A model generated the notes under the pieces. That model was given only the letters and a program-made list of their open reading frames with translations, was not told the origin of the DNA and did no database searches. The translations under genes and the position numbers were made by a program. A stretch of 64,000 bases of DNA from Zhihengliuella sp. (GTDB lineage Bacteria > Actinomycetota > Actinomycetes > Actinomycetales > Micrococcaceae): assembly GCF_031178195.1 (NCBI RefSeq), contig NZ_JAPSJL010000006.1, positions 62,001 to 126,000 of the forward strand. The letters run 5' to 3'. Below, in pieces: positions 51,518 through 59,362 of the stretch; the first letter of the stretch is position 1; each line of letters opens with the position of its first letter.

Positions 51518-52000
51518 ATGGACGTCATCAACTGGCTGCAGGACCTGGCCACCCCGCTCCCCGCCCTGCTGCAGGCGCTCGTCATCGCCCTCGCCGGGGC
51601 GATCCCGTTCGTGGAGTCCTACTTCGGGTCCGTGATCGGCGTTGTGGTCGGGCTGCCCGTGTGGGCCGCGGTGCTGGCCGCCGTCGTGGGGAACTGGCTC
51701 TGCATGTTCCTGCTGGTCACCCTGGGCGCGGGCATCCAGCGTCGCCTGGCCGAGCGGTCCCGCCGCGAGCCGTCGCGGGGTCAGCAGCGCTTCCTCCGGA
51801 TGTTCAACCGCTTCGGCGTTCCGGGTGTGAGCCTGCTCGGGCAGTGGGTGCTGCCCAGCCAGATCACCTCGATGCTCATGGTCGGCATCGGTGCTTCCAA
51901 GGACCAGGTGATCCTCTGGCAGAGCATCTCGATCGTCCTCTGGGGCGCCGCGTTCGGAACGCTGGCGGTGCTCGGCCTGACGGCCCTCACCTCGATCTGA
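51518..52000 (+). CDS. Small multidrug export protein family
   Basis: 160 residues with about four transmembrane helices: 'LLQALVIALAGAIPFVESYFGSVIGVVVGLPVWAAVLAAVVGNWLCMFLLVTLG', a basic cytoplasmic loop, then 'FGVPGVSLLGQWVLPSQITSMLMVGIGASKDQVILWQSISIVLWGAAFGTLAVLGL'. Matches the Sm_multidrug_ex Pfam family; transport function is not well tested. ATG 51518 has GAGGAGAACACC upstream. The track's extra 55 codons lie in the leader. It is divergent from the two-component operon, so it may be its target. Confidence 0.84.
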   Translation: MDVINWLQDLATPLPALLQALVIALAGAIPFVESYFGSVIGVVVGLPVWAAVLAAVVGNWLCMFLLVTLGAGIQRRLAERSRREPSRGQQRFLRMFNRFGVPGVSLLGQWVLPSQITSMLMVGIGASKDQVILWQSISIVLWGAAFGTLAVLGLTALTSI

Positions 52001-52095
52001 CGGGCCGCGCCCTCCCGGCAGCGCCGAGCCTCCTCGAGGTAAGGCCGCCCGGAGCGGCACGCGGCGGCGCAGGCGGCTCGGCCTGTTCGGGCGGC

Positions 52096-53289
52096 TCAGG
52101 CGGCCTTGCAGGCCCCGCTGGAGACGCGGTCGCCGTAGTCGTCGGCGGCCGCGACGACCGGCTGCACCTCCTCGAGCGCGAGCGCGTAACCGACGTCGTC
52201 GGCCCCGACGGCCTTCGCGAAGACGACGCCGACCAGGCGCCCCTGGTCGTCGACGAGCGGCCCGCCGGAGTTCCCCTGCTCGATCGCCGCGCCGAGCTGG
52301 TAGATGCTCAGCGGGGCGGGCTCGCCGCCGTAGATGTCCTGGACCGCCACGGAGCGCAGCGACTGGACGGTGGCGCTCAGCGCACGGAACGGTCCGCCGG
52401 CCGGGTGGCCCATGAAGACGGCCGGGTCGCCGGTCGCCAGATCCTCGCCGACGGGGATCGGCTGCAGGTCCAGCCCGTCGACGTCGAGGACCGCGAGGTC
52501 GCGATCGGGGTCGAAGTGCGTCACGGTCGCCGGCAGCGCCCGCCCATCGCGGGTGGTGACCACGGGCTCGGTCACGCCGGCCACCACGTGGGCGTTGGTC
52601 AGGATACGGTCCTCGGCGATGGCGAAGCCGCTGCCGGTCTGGTTCACACCGCACTCGAACGCCGTGCCGGAGACCCGGACGACGGCGTCGGACGCCGCCT
52701 CGATGCCCGGCCCGGCCGGAGGCTCCTCCGCATCCGGGGCGGGCGCCACGTCGGTGGGCGCGAACGGCTCGATCAGCTCCGGGAGCGTCTCGTCCATGAC
52801 GATCGACCGGGCGTTCGCGAGGCCCTCCTCGATCGGTTCGGGGGTGTAGTGCCGGATGGTGCCGATGACCTTGGAGTTGGCGAGCGCCTGGGAGACCGTC
52901 GGGATGCCCATGGCGGCGGCGGAGAAGGACAGGGCGTAGATCACCAGCGCGGCCACCACGGTATTGGCCACGGCCCCGATCAGGCGGTCGAAGGACTTCA
53001 GCGCGGGCAGGTTCAGCCAGAGGCGGATTCGCGCGCCGATCGCCGTACCGATAGCTTGACCGATGATGATCAACACGACGACGACCGCGACCATCCAGAA
53101 CAGCCGCCACCCGGCGGCGGGGACCCAGTCGGAGACGATCGGCACGGCGTAGAACGCCGCGACGGCACCGGCGATCAGCCCGACGATGCGCCCCAGGGTC
53201 ACGAAGAAGCCCTGGCGCCACCCGGACACGAGGAAGCCCACGAGGATGATCGCGAGAATGACGTCGAGCCAGCTGAATCCCAATAGCAT
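52096..53289 (-). CDS. marP: MarP-type membrane serine protease
   Basis: Periplasmic trypsin-like protease with a CvpA-like four-helix membrane anchor, needed for acid and oxidative stress resistance in M. tuberculosis. 397 residues: helices in residues 1-140, then a protease with His 'RILTNAHVVAGVTEP', Asp 'DPDRDLAVLDVDGLDL' and Ser 'GAAIEQGNSGGPLVDDQG'. Cysteines at 'TAFECGV' and 'SSGACKAA' near the C-terminus match the MarP redox disulfide. TAGAAT lies eight bases before ATG 53289. Divergent from crp, as in mycobacteria. Confidence 0.93.
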   Translation of the reverse strand: MLLGFSWLDVILAIILVGFLVSGWRQGFFVTLGRIVGLIAGAVAAFYAVPIVSDWVPAAGWRLFWMVAVVVVLIIIGQAIGTAIGARIRLWLNLPALKSFDRLIGAVANTVVAALVIYALSFSAAAMGIPTVSQALANSKVIGTIRHYTPEPIEEGLANARSIVMDETLPELIEPFAPTDVAPAPDAEEPPAGPGIEAASDAVVRVSGTAFECGVNQTGSGFAIAEDRILTNAHVVAGVTEPVVTTRDGRALPATVTHFDPDRDLAVLDVDGLDLQPIPVGEDLATGDPAVFMGHPAGGPFRALSATVQSLRSVAVQDIYGGEPAPLSIYQLGAAIEQGNSGGPLVDDQGRLVGVVFAKAVGADDVGYALALEEVQPVVAAADDYGDRVSSGACKAA

Positions 53290-53297
53290 TGCCAGTG

Positions 53298-53303
53298 ATT
53301 CTA
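53298..53303 (-). promoter_or_regulatory. -10 element of marP
   Basis: Minus-strand TAGAAT, eight bases before the marP ATG; no ribosome binding site is seen. Confidence 0.4.
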
Positions 53304-53361
53304 CGTCGACCGGCCGTGCCCGCCACGGGTGCGCCTCGACGGTGAAAACCTAAGTCATCCC

Positions 53362-53377
53362 TGTGGAAGGTGTCACA
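53362..53377. promoter_or_regulatory. Crp/GlxR binding site upstream of crp
   Basis: TGTGG-AAGGTG-TCACA matches TGTGA-N6-TCACA at 9 of 10 positions, 58 bp before the crp start in the marP/crp divergent region. Indicates autoregulation. Confidence 0.65.
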
Positions 53378-53435
53378 GGGGCGACCGGTACGGCAGAATG
53401 AAGCAGAGCGCTATCAAACTTGGACAGGAGAATTC

Positions 53436-54113
53436 ATGGATATCGAGGTACTTCGCCGCGCACCGCTCTTCCAGACGCTGGGCGATGACGTCTTCGCCGC
53501 ACTGACGGAGGAGCTGACCGAGGTCGACCTCTCGCGCGGCGCTTCTGTCTTCCGCGAGGGCGACCAGGGCGACCAGCTCTACTTCATCGTCTCGGGCAAG
53601 ATCAAGCTGGGCCGCACGGCTCCGGACGGCCGCGAGAACCTGCTCGCCGTCCTGGGTCCGGGCGAGCTGTTCGGCGAGATGGCGCTCTTCGACCCGAGCC
53701 CGCGCAACGCCACCGCCACCGCGGTGTCCGAGACGCGCCTGGCCGGTCTGCGGCACGAGAACCTGCGCAAGGTCATCGAGACCTCGCCCGAGGTCTCCGT
53801 GCAGCTGCTCCAGGCCCTGGCCCGTCGCCTGCGCCGCACCAACGAGTCCCTGGCGGACCTGGTCTTCTCGGACGTCCCCGGCCGCGTGGCCAAGGCGCTC
53901 CTGGATCTGGCCGACCGCTTCGGCCGCCCGGCGACGGACGGCATCCTGGTAGCCCACGAGCTCACCCAGGAGGAGCTGGCCCAGCTGGTCGGCGCCTCGC
54001 GCGAGACCGTCAACAAGGCGCTGGCCGAGTTCGTCCAGCGCGGCTGGCTGCGCCTCGAGGCGCGCGCCGTCGTGATCCTCGACATCCAGCGCCTCCGCCA
54101 GCGCTCCCGCTAG
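53436..54113 (+). CDS. crp: cAMP-responsive global regulator Crp/GlxR
   Basis: Global transcription factor controlling carbon and acetate metabolism in actinobacteria. 225 residues: cNMP-binding domain with 'GELFGEMALFDPSPRNATATAVSETRLAGL' (Glu and Arg of the cAMP phosphate-binding cassette), then a HTH_Crp domain 'THELTQEELAQLVGASRETVNKALAEFVQRGWLRLEARAVVILD' (written here from 'AHELTQEE'), nearly identical to GlxR and mycobacterial CRP. ATG 53436 has ACAGGAGAATTC upstream, so unlike its neighbours it has a normal leader. Ends in a very long hairpin. Confidence 0.96.
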   Translation: MDIEVLRRAPLFQTLGDDVFAALTEELTEVDLSRGASVFREGDQGDQLYFIVSGKIKLGRTAPDGRENLLAVLGPGELFGEMALFDPSPRNATATAVSETRLAGLRHENLRKVIETSPEVSVQLLQALARRLRRTNESLADLVFSDVPGRVAKALLDLADRFGRPATDGILVAHELTQEELAQLVGASRETVNKALAEFVQRGWLRLEARAVVILDIQRLRQRSR

Positions 54114-54147
54114 AACGCGGCACCGGCCCCGCGCCGGAGTCCCGCGC

Positions 54148-54199
54148 AGTACGACGTCGGCCGCCCCACCATCCGTGGTGGGGCGGCCGACGTCGTACT
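54148..54199. terminator. Very long bidirectional terminator hairpin between crp and Nudix gene
   Basis: AGTACGACGTCGGCCGCCCCACC and its exact reverse complement flank the 6-base loop ATCCGT: a perfect 23-bp stem in the gap between two convergent genes. Confidence 0.8.
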
Positions 54200-54233
54200 C
54201 GGGGAGATCCACCGGGGGAGCCCCCGGTCCGGC

Positions 54234-55163
54234 CTACCGCGAGCGGAAGCAGGTCCCGCCCTCGCTGGCCCCCGAGACGTGCACCTCGAGGCAGAAGCCG
54301 CCGTCGACCTCGCGCAGCTGCGGGTGGTAGGTCTTCGGCTCGCGCGGGTGCGCCAGGTAGGCGACCGTGCCGCGCGTGGTGGCGATCTTCTCGAGGATCG
54401 CCTCGACGGCGGGGACGGTCAGCTCGCTGAAGGTGCGGCCGACGGTCTCGGGGTGCCCGATCCGGTCGCCCAGTGCCGTGCCGGCCCGCTCGTCGAGGAC
54501 CTGCCGCGCCGGCAGCCACTCGGCCCAGGTCCCCTTGCCGTCGAGCAGGGCAGCCCGCTGCCGGACCGGCATCGCCGCGGCGAAGTACCAGGTGTCGAAC
54601 CGGCGGAGGGCGAAGTCCGGGCTGATCCAGCGCGCCAGCGGCCGCAGCAGGTCGGTGCGCAGCCCGAGGCCGCGGCCGGCGAGCATCGCTGTGAAGGACA
54701 GGTCCTGCTCGGCCACCGCTCGGCGCTGCTCCATCCACTCGCCGGTGGAGCAGTCCTCCACGATGGACAGCGGATCCGAGCCGGCCAGGAGCACCCCGGT
54801 CTCCTCGAAGAGTTCCCGCGCCGCGCACACCACGCGACGGCGGGCGGCCACGTGGTCCAGCACGCTGAGCCGCTTGGCCCAGTCGCCGACGGACGGGCCG
54901 AACCACGGGATGTCGGCGTCGCCGTCGTGCCCCTCCTCGCTGCCGCCCGGGAAGGCGACGACGCCCAGCGGGGACGTGCCCCGGCGGTAGCCCAGGTAGG
55001 TCTCCACGCCCCGGTTGCCGTCGCGGATCAGCGCCACCGACGAGGCGAACCGCACGGCGCGCGGTGCCCGCTCGCCGTGCGCGACCCAGTTCTCGGCCGC
55101 CGGGACCTGCTCGGGCGGGAGCGCGAACCGCCGGCTGGGCAGTCCGGCCGGACCGCCCGGCAC
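54234..55163 (-). CDS. Nudix hydrolase, large actinobacterial type
   Basis: 309 residues. The Nudix box is interrupted: 'VVAFPGGSEEG' is followed by an insert of about 30 residues before 'RRVVCAARELFEETGVLLAG', as in the NUDT19-like/RNA-decapping-like family of actinobacteria; substrate unknown (family members act on CoA or other nucleoside diphosphates). GTG 55163 is chosen because the track ORF would begin inside ridA. It follows ridA by 13 bp and is probably co-transcribed. Confidence 0.82.
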   Translation of the reverse strand: MPGGPAGLPSRRFALPPEQVPAAENWVAHGERAPRAVRFASSVALIRDGNRGVETYLGYRRGTSPLGVVAFPGGSEEGHDGDADIPWFGPSVGDWAKRLSVLDHVAARRRVVCAARELFEETGVLLAGSDPLSIVEDCSTGEWMEQRRAVAEQDLSFTAMLAGRGLGLRTDLLRPLARWISPDFALRRFDTWYFAAAMPVRQRAALLDGKGTWAEWLPARQVLDERAGTALGDRIGHPETVGRTFSELTVPAVEAILEKIATTRGTVAYLAHPREPKTYHPQLREVDGGFCLEVHVSGASEGGTCFRSR

Positions 55164-55176
55164 CGGCCGGAAGCAG

Positions 55177-55653
55177 CTAGGAGAATTCGACGATGAGTTC
55201 AAGTTCAACTGGCGAGTCCAGGGGGAGAACTGCCACACCGACGGCCGACCGGGCGTGGACGCCGGCGTCGCCGAGCACCTCGCCCAGGAGCTCGGACGCG
55301 CCGTTGATGACGCCGGGCTGGCCCGTGAAGGCCGGGTCCGAGGAGACGAACCCGACGAGCTTCACCACGCGGGTGATCCGGTCGAGGTCTCCAATGGCCG
55401 ACTTCACGGCGGCCAGGGCATTCAGGACGCACGTGCCGGCGAGCTCCTTGGCCTGCTCCGGGGTGACGTTCGCCCCAACCTTTCCGGTGGCTGGGAGTTC
55501 GCCCTTAATGAAGGGCAGCTGGCCGGACGTGTACACGTACTGGCCGGTGGTGACGGCGGGCACATAGGCGGCCACCGGGGCGGCGACCTCGGGCAGCGTC
55601 AGGCCGAGCTCGGCGAGCTTCGACTCGACGGCGGACGTGGTGGTTTCAGACAC
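55177..55653 (-). CDS. ridA: RidA family protein
   Basis: Reactive enamine/imine deaminase family (YjgF/YER057c/UK114), removing 2-aminoacrylate-type intermediates. 158 residues; 'VTTGQYVYTSGQLPFIKGELPATGKVGANVTPEQAKELAGTCVLNALAAVKSAIGDLDRITRVVKLVGFVSS' is the family core, and the C-terminal 'ARSAVGVAVLPLDSPVELELIVEFS' has the conserved substrate-binding region with Glu, though the usual catalytic Arg is replaced (ARSAVGVA). GTG 55653 has TAGGAGAAACC upstream. It belongs to the Rv3678c-like actinobacterial branch. Confidence 0.9.
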   Translation of the reverse strand: MSETTTSAVESKLAELGLTLPEVAAPVAAYVPAVTTGQYVYTSGQLPFIKGELPATGKVGANVTPEQAKELAGTCVLNALAAVKSAIGDLDRITRVVKLVGFVSSDPAFTGQPGVINGASELLGEVLGDAGVHARSAVGVAVLPLDSPVELELIVEFS

Positions 55654-55682
55654 GGTTTCTCCTAGTCTTCCCAGCTCAGAGG

Positions 55683-55838
55683 CTAGGACTTCGGACGCTT
55701 GAGGTAGGCGACATGCCCGGAGCCGTTGGGCGCCGGGGTGACGGTCACGAGCTCCCACCCCTCGGAGCCCCAGGTGTCCAGGACGTCCTTGGGCGTGTGG
55801 AGGGGCAGGGGCGTGATGGTGTATTCCCAAGTGGTCAT
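55683..55838 (-). CDS. DUF4177 small protein
   Basis: 51 residues, below the ORF-track limit: starts MTTWEYTITPLPLHTPKDVLDTWG, then 'EGWELVTVTPAPNGSGHVAYLKRPKS'. WEY...GWELV...AYLKRP is the DUF4177 pattern; function unknown. The same small gene lies beside ridA in mycobacteria. No ribosome binding site, but TACGCT lies seven bases before the ATG, so the mRNA is probably leaderless. Starts 29 bp before the ridA gene and is divergent from the PBP gene. Confidence 0.85.
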   Translation of the reverse strand: MTTWEYTITPLPLHTPKDVLDTWGSEGWELVTVTPAPNGSGHVAYLKRPKS

Positions 55839-55845
55839 AGGGGAA

Positions 55846-55869
55846 AGCGTAGTCGCTCCCGGTTAGACT
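55846..55869. promoter_or_regulatory. Back-to-back promoters of DUF4177 and PBP genes
   Basis: Minus-strand TACGCT (55851-55846) and plus-strand TAGACT (55864-55869), each seven bases before its start codon; the whole intergenic region is only 38 bp, so their -35 regions must overlap the opposite unit. Confidence 0.5.
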
Positions 55870-55876
55870 GGAAGGC

Positions 55877-58252
55877 ATGGCCGGTCGCAAATCCCCCGTA
55901 TTCGATACCGCTACCACCCTGGGCAAAATCATCGCCTTCTTCGGTGTGAGCGCGATCTGCGGCGTGCTCGCGGCGGGACTCCTGGTTCCCATCGCGTCGC
56001 TCGCCGGCTCCAGCGCCAACGCCAGCATCGAGTTCTTCGAGGAACTCCCGGCGGAGCTGAAGAAGGAGCCGCTCTCGGTCCCCTCGCGCGTCCTCGCCAA
56101 CGACGGCACCGAGCTCGCCTCGTTCTACGCGGAGAACCGCAAGCCGGTCTCGGCCGACCAGATCTCGCAGTCGATGAAGGACGCGATCATCGCCATCGAG
56201 GACTACCGGTTCTACGAGCACGGAGGCGTGGACCTGCGCGGCATGGCCCGCGCCGTCGTGTCCAACCTGACCTCCTCCAGCCAGCAGGGCGCCTCGACGC
56301 TGACCATGCAGTACGTCAACAACGTGCTCATCAACGCGGGCGTGCAGAACGGCGTGGACCGCGACGAGCTGACGATCTCCGGCACCAAGACCTACGGCGA
56401 CAAGCTGCGGGAGGCCAAGCTGGCGATCGCCGTCGAGAAGGAGATGTCCAAGGAGGAGATCCTCGAGGGCTACCTCAACCTCGTCCTCTTCTCCGGCCGG
56501 ACGTACGGCGTCGAGGCCGCCGCCCAGCGGTTCTTCTCGGTCTCCGCGGCGGATCTGTCCATCCCCCAGGCCGCGACGCTCGCCGGCATGGTGCAGATCC
56601 CCAACGTCTACAACCCGGTCAAGAACCCGGAGCTGACCGAGAAACGCCGCAACACGGTGCTCGGTGCCATGCTGCGCACCGGCAAGATCACGCAGGCGGA
56701 GTACGACGAGGCCGTCGCCACCCCGCTGGTCGACACACTCAATGCGAAGGCCTCCAACTCCGGCTGCATCGCCTCGCCATCCGCCCCGTACTTCTGCGAC
56801 TACGTCCGTCACATCATCCTCGCCGATCCGGCCTACGGCGAAACGGTAGAGGACCGCGAGCGTCTGCTAAATCGCGGCGGACTGACCATCCAGACAACTC
56901 TGGATCTGGACGCTCAGGAAAAGGCGACGAAGGCCGCCCGCGAGACGATCCCCGCCGACGATGCATCCAATATGGGTACGGCACTCGTGTCCGTGGAGCC
57001 CGGCACGGGCAAGGTCCTCGCCATGGCGCAGAACAAGACGTACGGGCCGCAGGAAGGTTCCGAGTACACCACATACAACTTCTCCGTCGATCGCGCACAC
57101 GGAGGCACCCAGAACGGGTTCCAGGGCGGATCGACCATGAAGCCCTTCACCGCCATCGCCTGGCTCCAGTCCGGCCGGAACATGTGGGACCGGATCGATG
57201 CACGTCGCGATTCCTATCCGGCCAGCTATAAATGGAAAGCATCCTGCCTTTCGCGGGGCTACGCAGTCGCAGAAGGCGGATGGAAAGTCAACAACGCCTC
57301 GCAGGGATTCAAGCGCCGGATGACGGTCGACGACGGCCTCTACTGGTCCGTCAACACCGCCACGGCAGCGGAGGCCGCCAAGGTCGACCTGTGCGACATC
57401 TCCGAGGCAGCAGCGGCGGTCGGCATCGTGGACCAGACGAATCGCGACAAGGAGACCGGCCAGGCGCAGCCGATCAACCCGGCGAATCCCTCGTTCATCA
57501 TTGGCTCGGCCGGCGTGACGCCGCTGTCCATGGCGGCCGGCTTCGCGGCCTTCGCCAACAACGGTGAGTACTGTGCACCTCGCGCGCTGGTCAGCGTGAC
57601 CGACGCCGACGGGAACTCCTACCCGGTGCCCGCGCAGGACTGCGAGCAGGCGCTCGATCCCAAGATCATCCGCAACCTCAACGGGACGTTGTCAAAGATT
57701 GCTGACCGTCGCGTCGACCGCGAAGACAAAATCACGAAACCCATTGCGGGCAAGACCGGCACGAACGACAACGCCTCCTCCACCTGGTTCGTCGGCTACA
57801 CGACCGGCATCGCCACGGCCTCGTGGGTCGGACGGTACACCGATAGTTCGGCGATCGACGGCGAAGTCATCAACGGCAAGCGCTACGACTTCCTCGACCC
57901 GAACCGCCCGTACGACTCCTCGACGCTGGCATCGCCGATGTGGTTGGAGTACATGCACCAGGTCGTTCCGAACTATCCCGCCGAATCGTTCGGACGGCCG
58001 GAGTCGAAGCCGTCATCCAAGGACGACGACGACTCCGACCGCGACTCGAACAGCAACTCGAGGGATGACTCCGAGGACGACTCCGAGCAGTCCTCGCAGG
58101 AGTCGAATGAGTCCGGCGACTCGAACGAAGAGTCGGACGACGCCACCGAGAAATCCGGCGACTCCGAGGAGAGCTCGGCCCGCGGCAACGGCCGTGGGAA
58201 CGGCGGAGGCAATGGCAACGGCAACGGCAACGGCAACGGAGGGAACGGCTAG
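55877..58252 (+). CDS. ponA: Class A penicillin-binding protein (PonA2-like)
   Basis: Bifunctional peptidoglycan glycosyltransferase/transpeptidase. 791 residues: N-terminal anchor 'IIAFFGVSAICGVLAAGLLVPIASLAG', glycosyltransferase domain ('AIIAIEDYRFYEHGGVDLRGMARA', 'QQGASTLTMQYVNNVL', 'KEEILEGYLNLVLFSGRTYGVEAAAQRFF'), transpeptidase motifs 'GGSTMKPFTA' (SxxK), 'YWSVNTATA' (SxN) and 'AGKTGTNDNASSTWFVGYT' (KTG). Unlike mycobacterial PonA2 there is no PASTA domain; the C-terminus is an acidic Ser/Asp/Glu tail of about 65 residues followed by GN repeats. Parts of the gene use less GC-rich codons. Confidence 0.95.
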   Translation: MAGRKSPVFDTATTLGKIIAFFGVSAICGVLAAGLLVPIASLAGSSANASIEFFEELPAELKKEPLSVPSRVLANDGTELASFYAENRKPVSADQISQSMKDAIIAIEDYRFYEHGGVDLRGMARAVVSNLTSSSQQGASTLTMQYVNNVLINAGVQNGVDRDELTISGTKTYGDKLREAKLAIAVEKEMSKEEILEGYLNLVLFSGRTYGVEAAAQRFFSVSAADLSIPQAATLAGMVQIPNVYNPVKNPELTEKRRNTVLGAMLRTGKITQAEYDEAVATPLVDTLNAKASNSGCIASPSAPYFCDYVRHIILADPAYGETVEDRERLLNRGGLTIQTTLDLDAQEKATKAARETIPADDASNMGTALVSVEPGTGKVLAMAQNKTYGPQEGSEYTTYNFSVDRAHGGTQNGFQGGSTMKPFTAIAWLQSGRNMWDRIDARRDSYPASYKWKASCLSRGYAVAEGGWKVNNASQGFKRRMTVDDGLYWSVNTATAAEAAKVDLCDISEAAAAVGIVDQTNRDKETGQAQPINPANPSFIIGSAGVTPLSMAAGFAAFANNGEYCAPRALVSVTDADGNSYPVPAQDCEQALDPKIIRNLNGTLSKIADRRVDREDKITKPIAGKTGTNDNASSTWFVGYTTGIATASWVGRYTDSSAIDGEVINGKRYDFLDPNRPYDSSTLASPMWLEYMHQVVPNYPAESFGRPESKPSSKDDDDSDRDSNSNSRDDSEDDSEQSSQESNESGDSNEESDDATEKSGDSEESSARGNGRGNGGGNGNGNGNGNGGNG

Positions 58253-58254
58253 GC

Positions 58255-59205
58255 ATGCGTGAGGCGCTCGCACGGCAGTTGCAGCGGACCGCACTCGTCG
58301 CCGGCGCCACCGCCGCAGCGGGCGGTGCGGCCCTGGCGTACGGCCTGTGGGAGCGCCAGCAGTTCATGGTCCGGCACGAGACCGTCCCGGTCCTGCCGCC
58401 CGGCTCGTCCCCGCTGAAGGTGCTGCACCTCTCGGACATCCACATGCTGCCCGGGCAGCGGCTGAAGCAGGACTGGCTGCGCGCCCTGGCCCGCTGGGAG
58501 CCTCATCTGGTGGTCAACACGGGCGACAACCTCGGCCACCGCAAGGCCGTCGACCCACTCCTGCACGCCCTCGAGCCGCTGATGGAGTTCCCGGGCGTCT
58601 ACGTCCCGGGTTCGAACTGCTACTTCGCGCCGAAGATGAAGAACCCGCTGGGCTACCTCACGGCCGCGGCCCGTCCGAGCTCCAGCGGCGGGCGTCATCC
58701 GGCCACGCAGGAGCTCGACTGGCGGCGCATGCACGCGGCCTTCGGCGCCGCAGGCTGGGTCAACCTCTCCAACCGCCACCAGTCCATGCCGATGGGTCGG
58801 CTCCGGCTGGACTTCACCGGCGTCGACGACCCGCACCTGGAGTACGACGTCTTCGCCGGCTGGCCGAACGGGTCGGCCAGCGCCGGCACCGCGCCGCACG
58901 TGCGGATCGCCCTGGCCCATGCCCCCTACCAGCGTGTCCTGGACCAGTTCACGGACGCCGGGGCGGACATCATCTTCGCCGGCCACACGCACGGCGGCCA
59001 GGTCTGCCTCCCCGGGTACGGTGCCCTGGTGAGCAACTGCGATCTGCCGACGTGGCGGGCCAGCGGGCTCACGATGTGGGAGCACGGCGGCCGCGAGGTG
59101 CCGCTGGAGGTCTCCGCCGGGATCGGCACGTCCCGCTTCGCCCCGTTCCGCATCGCGTGCCGTCCCGAGGCCGTGCTCCTGAGCCTCACCGCGCGGGAGC
59201 ACTAG
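58255..59205 (+). CDS. Metallophosphoesterase
   Basis: 316 residues, Calcineurin-like phosphoesterase with an N-terminal membrane helix ('LQRTALVAGATAAAGGAALAYGLW'). Metal-binding motifs: 'KVLHLSDIHMLPGQ' (DxH), 'LVVNTGDNLGH' (GDN), 'VYVPGSNCYF' (the GNHD position with Ser for His region), 'IALAHAPYQ' and 'IIFAGHTHGGQVCLPGYG' (GHTH). Probably a membrane-associated phosphodiesterase; the mycobacterial homologue (Rv3683) also follows ponA2. Begins 2 bp after the PBP stop, so co-transcribed. Confidence 0.92.
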   Translation: MREALARQLQRTALVAGATAAAGGAALAYGLWERQQFMVRHETVPVLPPGSSPLKVLHLSDIHMLPGQRLKQDWLRALARWEPHLVVNTGDNLGHRKAVDPLLHALEPLMEFPGVYVPGSNCYFAPKMKNPLGYLTAAARPSSSGGRHPATQELDWRRMHAAFGAAGWVNLSNRHQSMPMGRLRLDFTGVDDPHLEYDVFAGWPNGSASAGTAPHVRIALAHAPYQRVLDQFTDAGADIIFAGHTHGGQVCLPGYGALVSNCDLPTWRASGLTMWEHGGREVPLEVSAGIGTSRFAPFRIACRPEAVLLSLTAREH

Positions 59206-59362
59206 ACCCGAGCCGGCCGGGACGCCGGGCTGCCACCGGATCTGAAACACGTAGTGCACACTGCCGGCGACGTGGCAGACTAGTTGAGGGCTCCCAACCA
59301 CTGTTCTCCCCGTCGGCGGGGCCCTGCTCCCCCGATCCTGCGATCCAATCGAGGCCTCCCCA

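Noticed and set aside
58160-58250. GGCAACGGCAAC repeats as a CRISPR-like or regulatory repeat
   Set aside because: In-frame coding repeats for the Gly-Asn tail of the PBP; no spacers.
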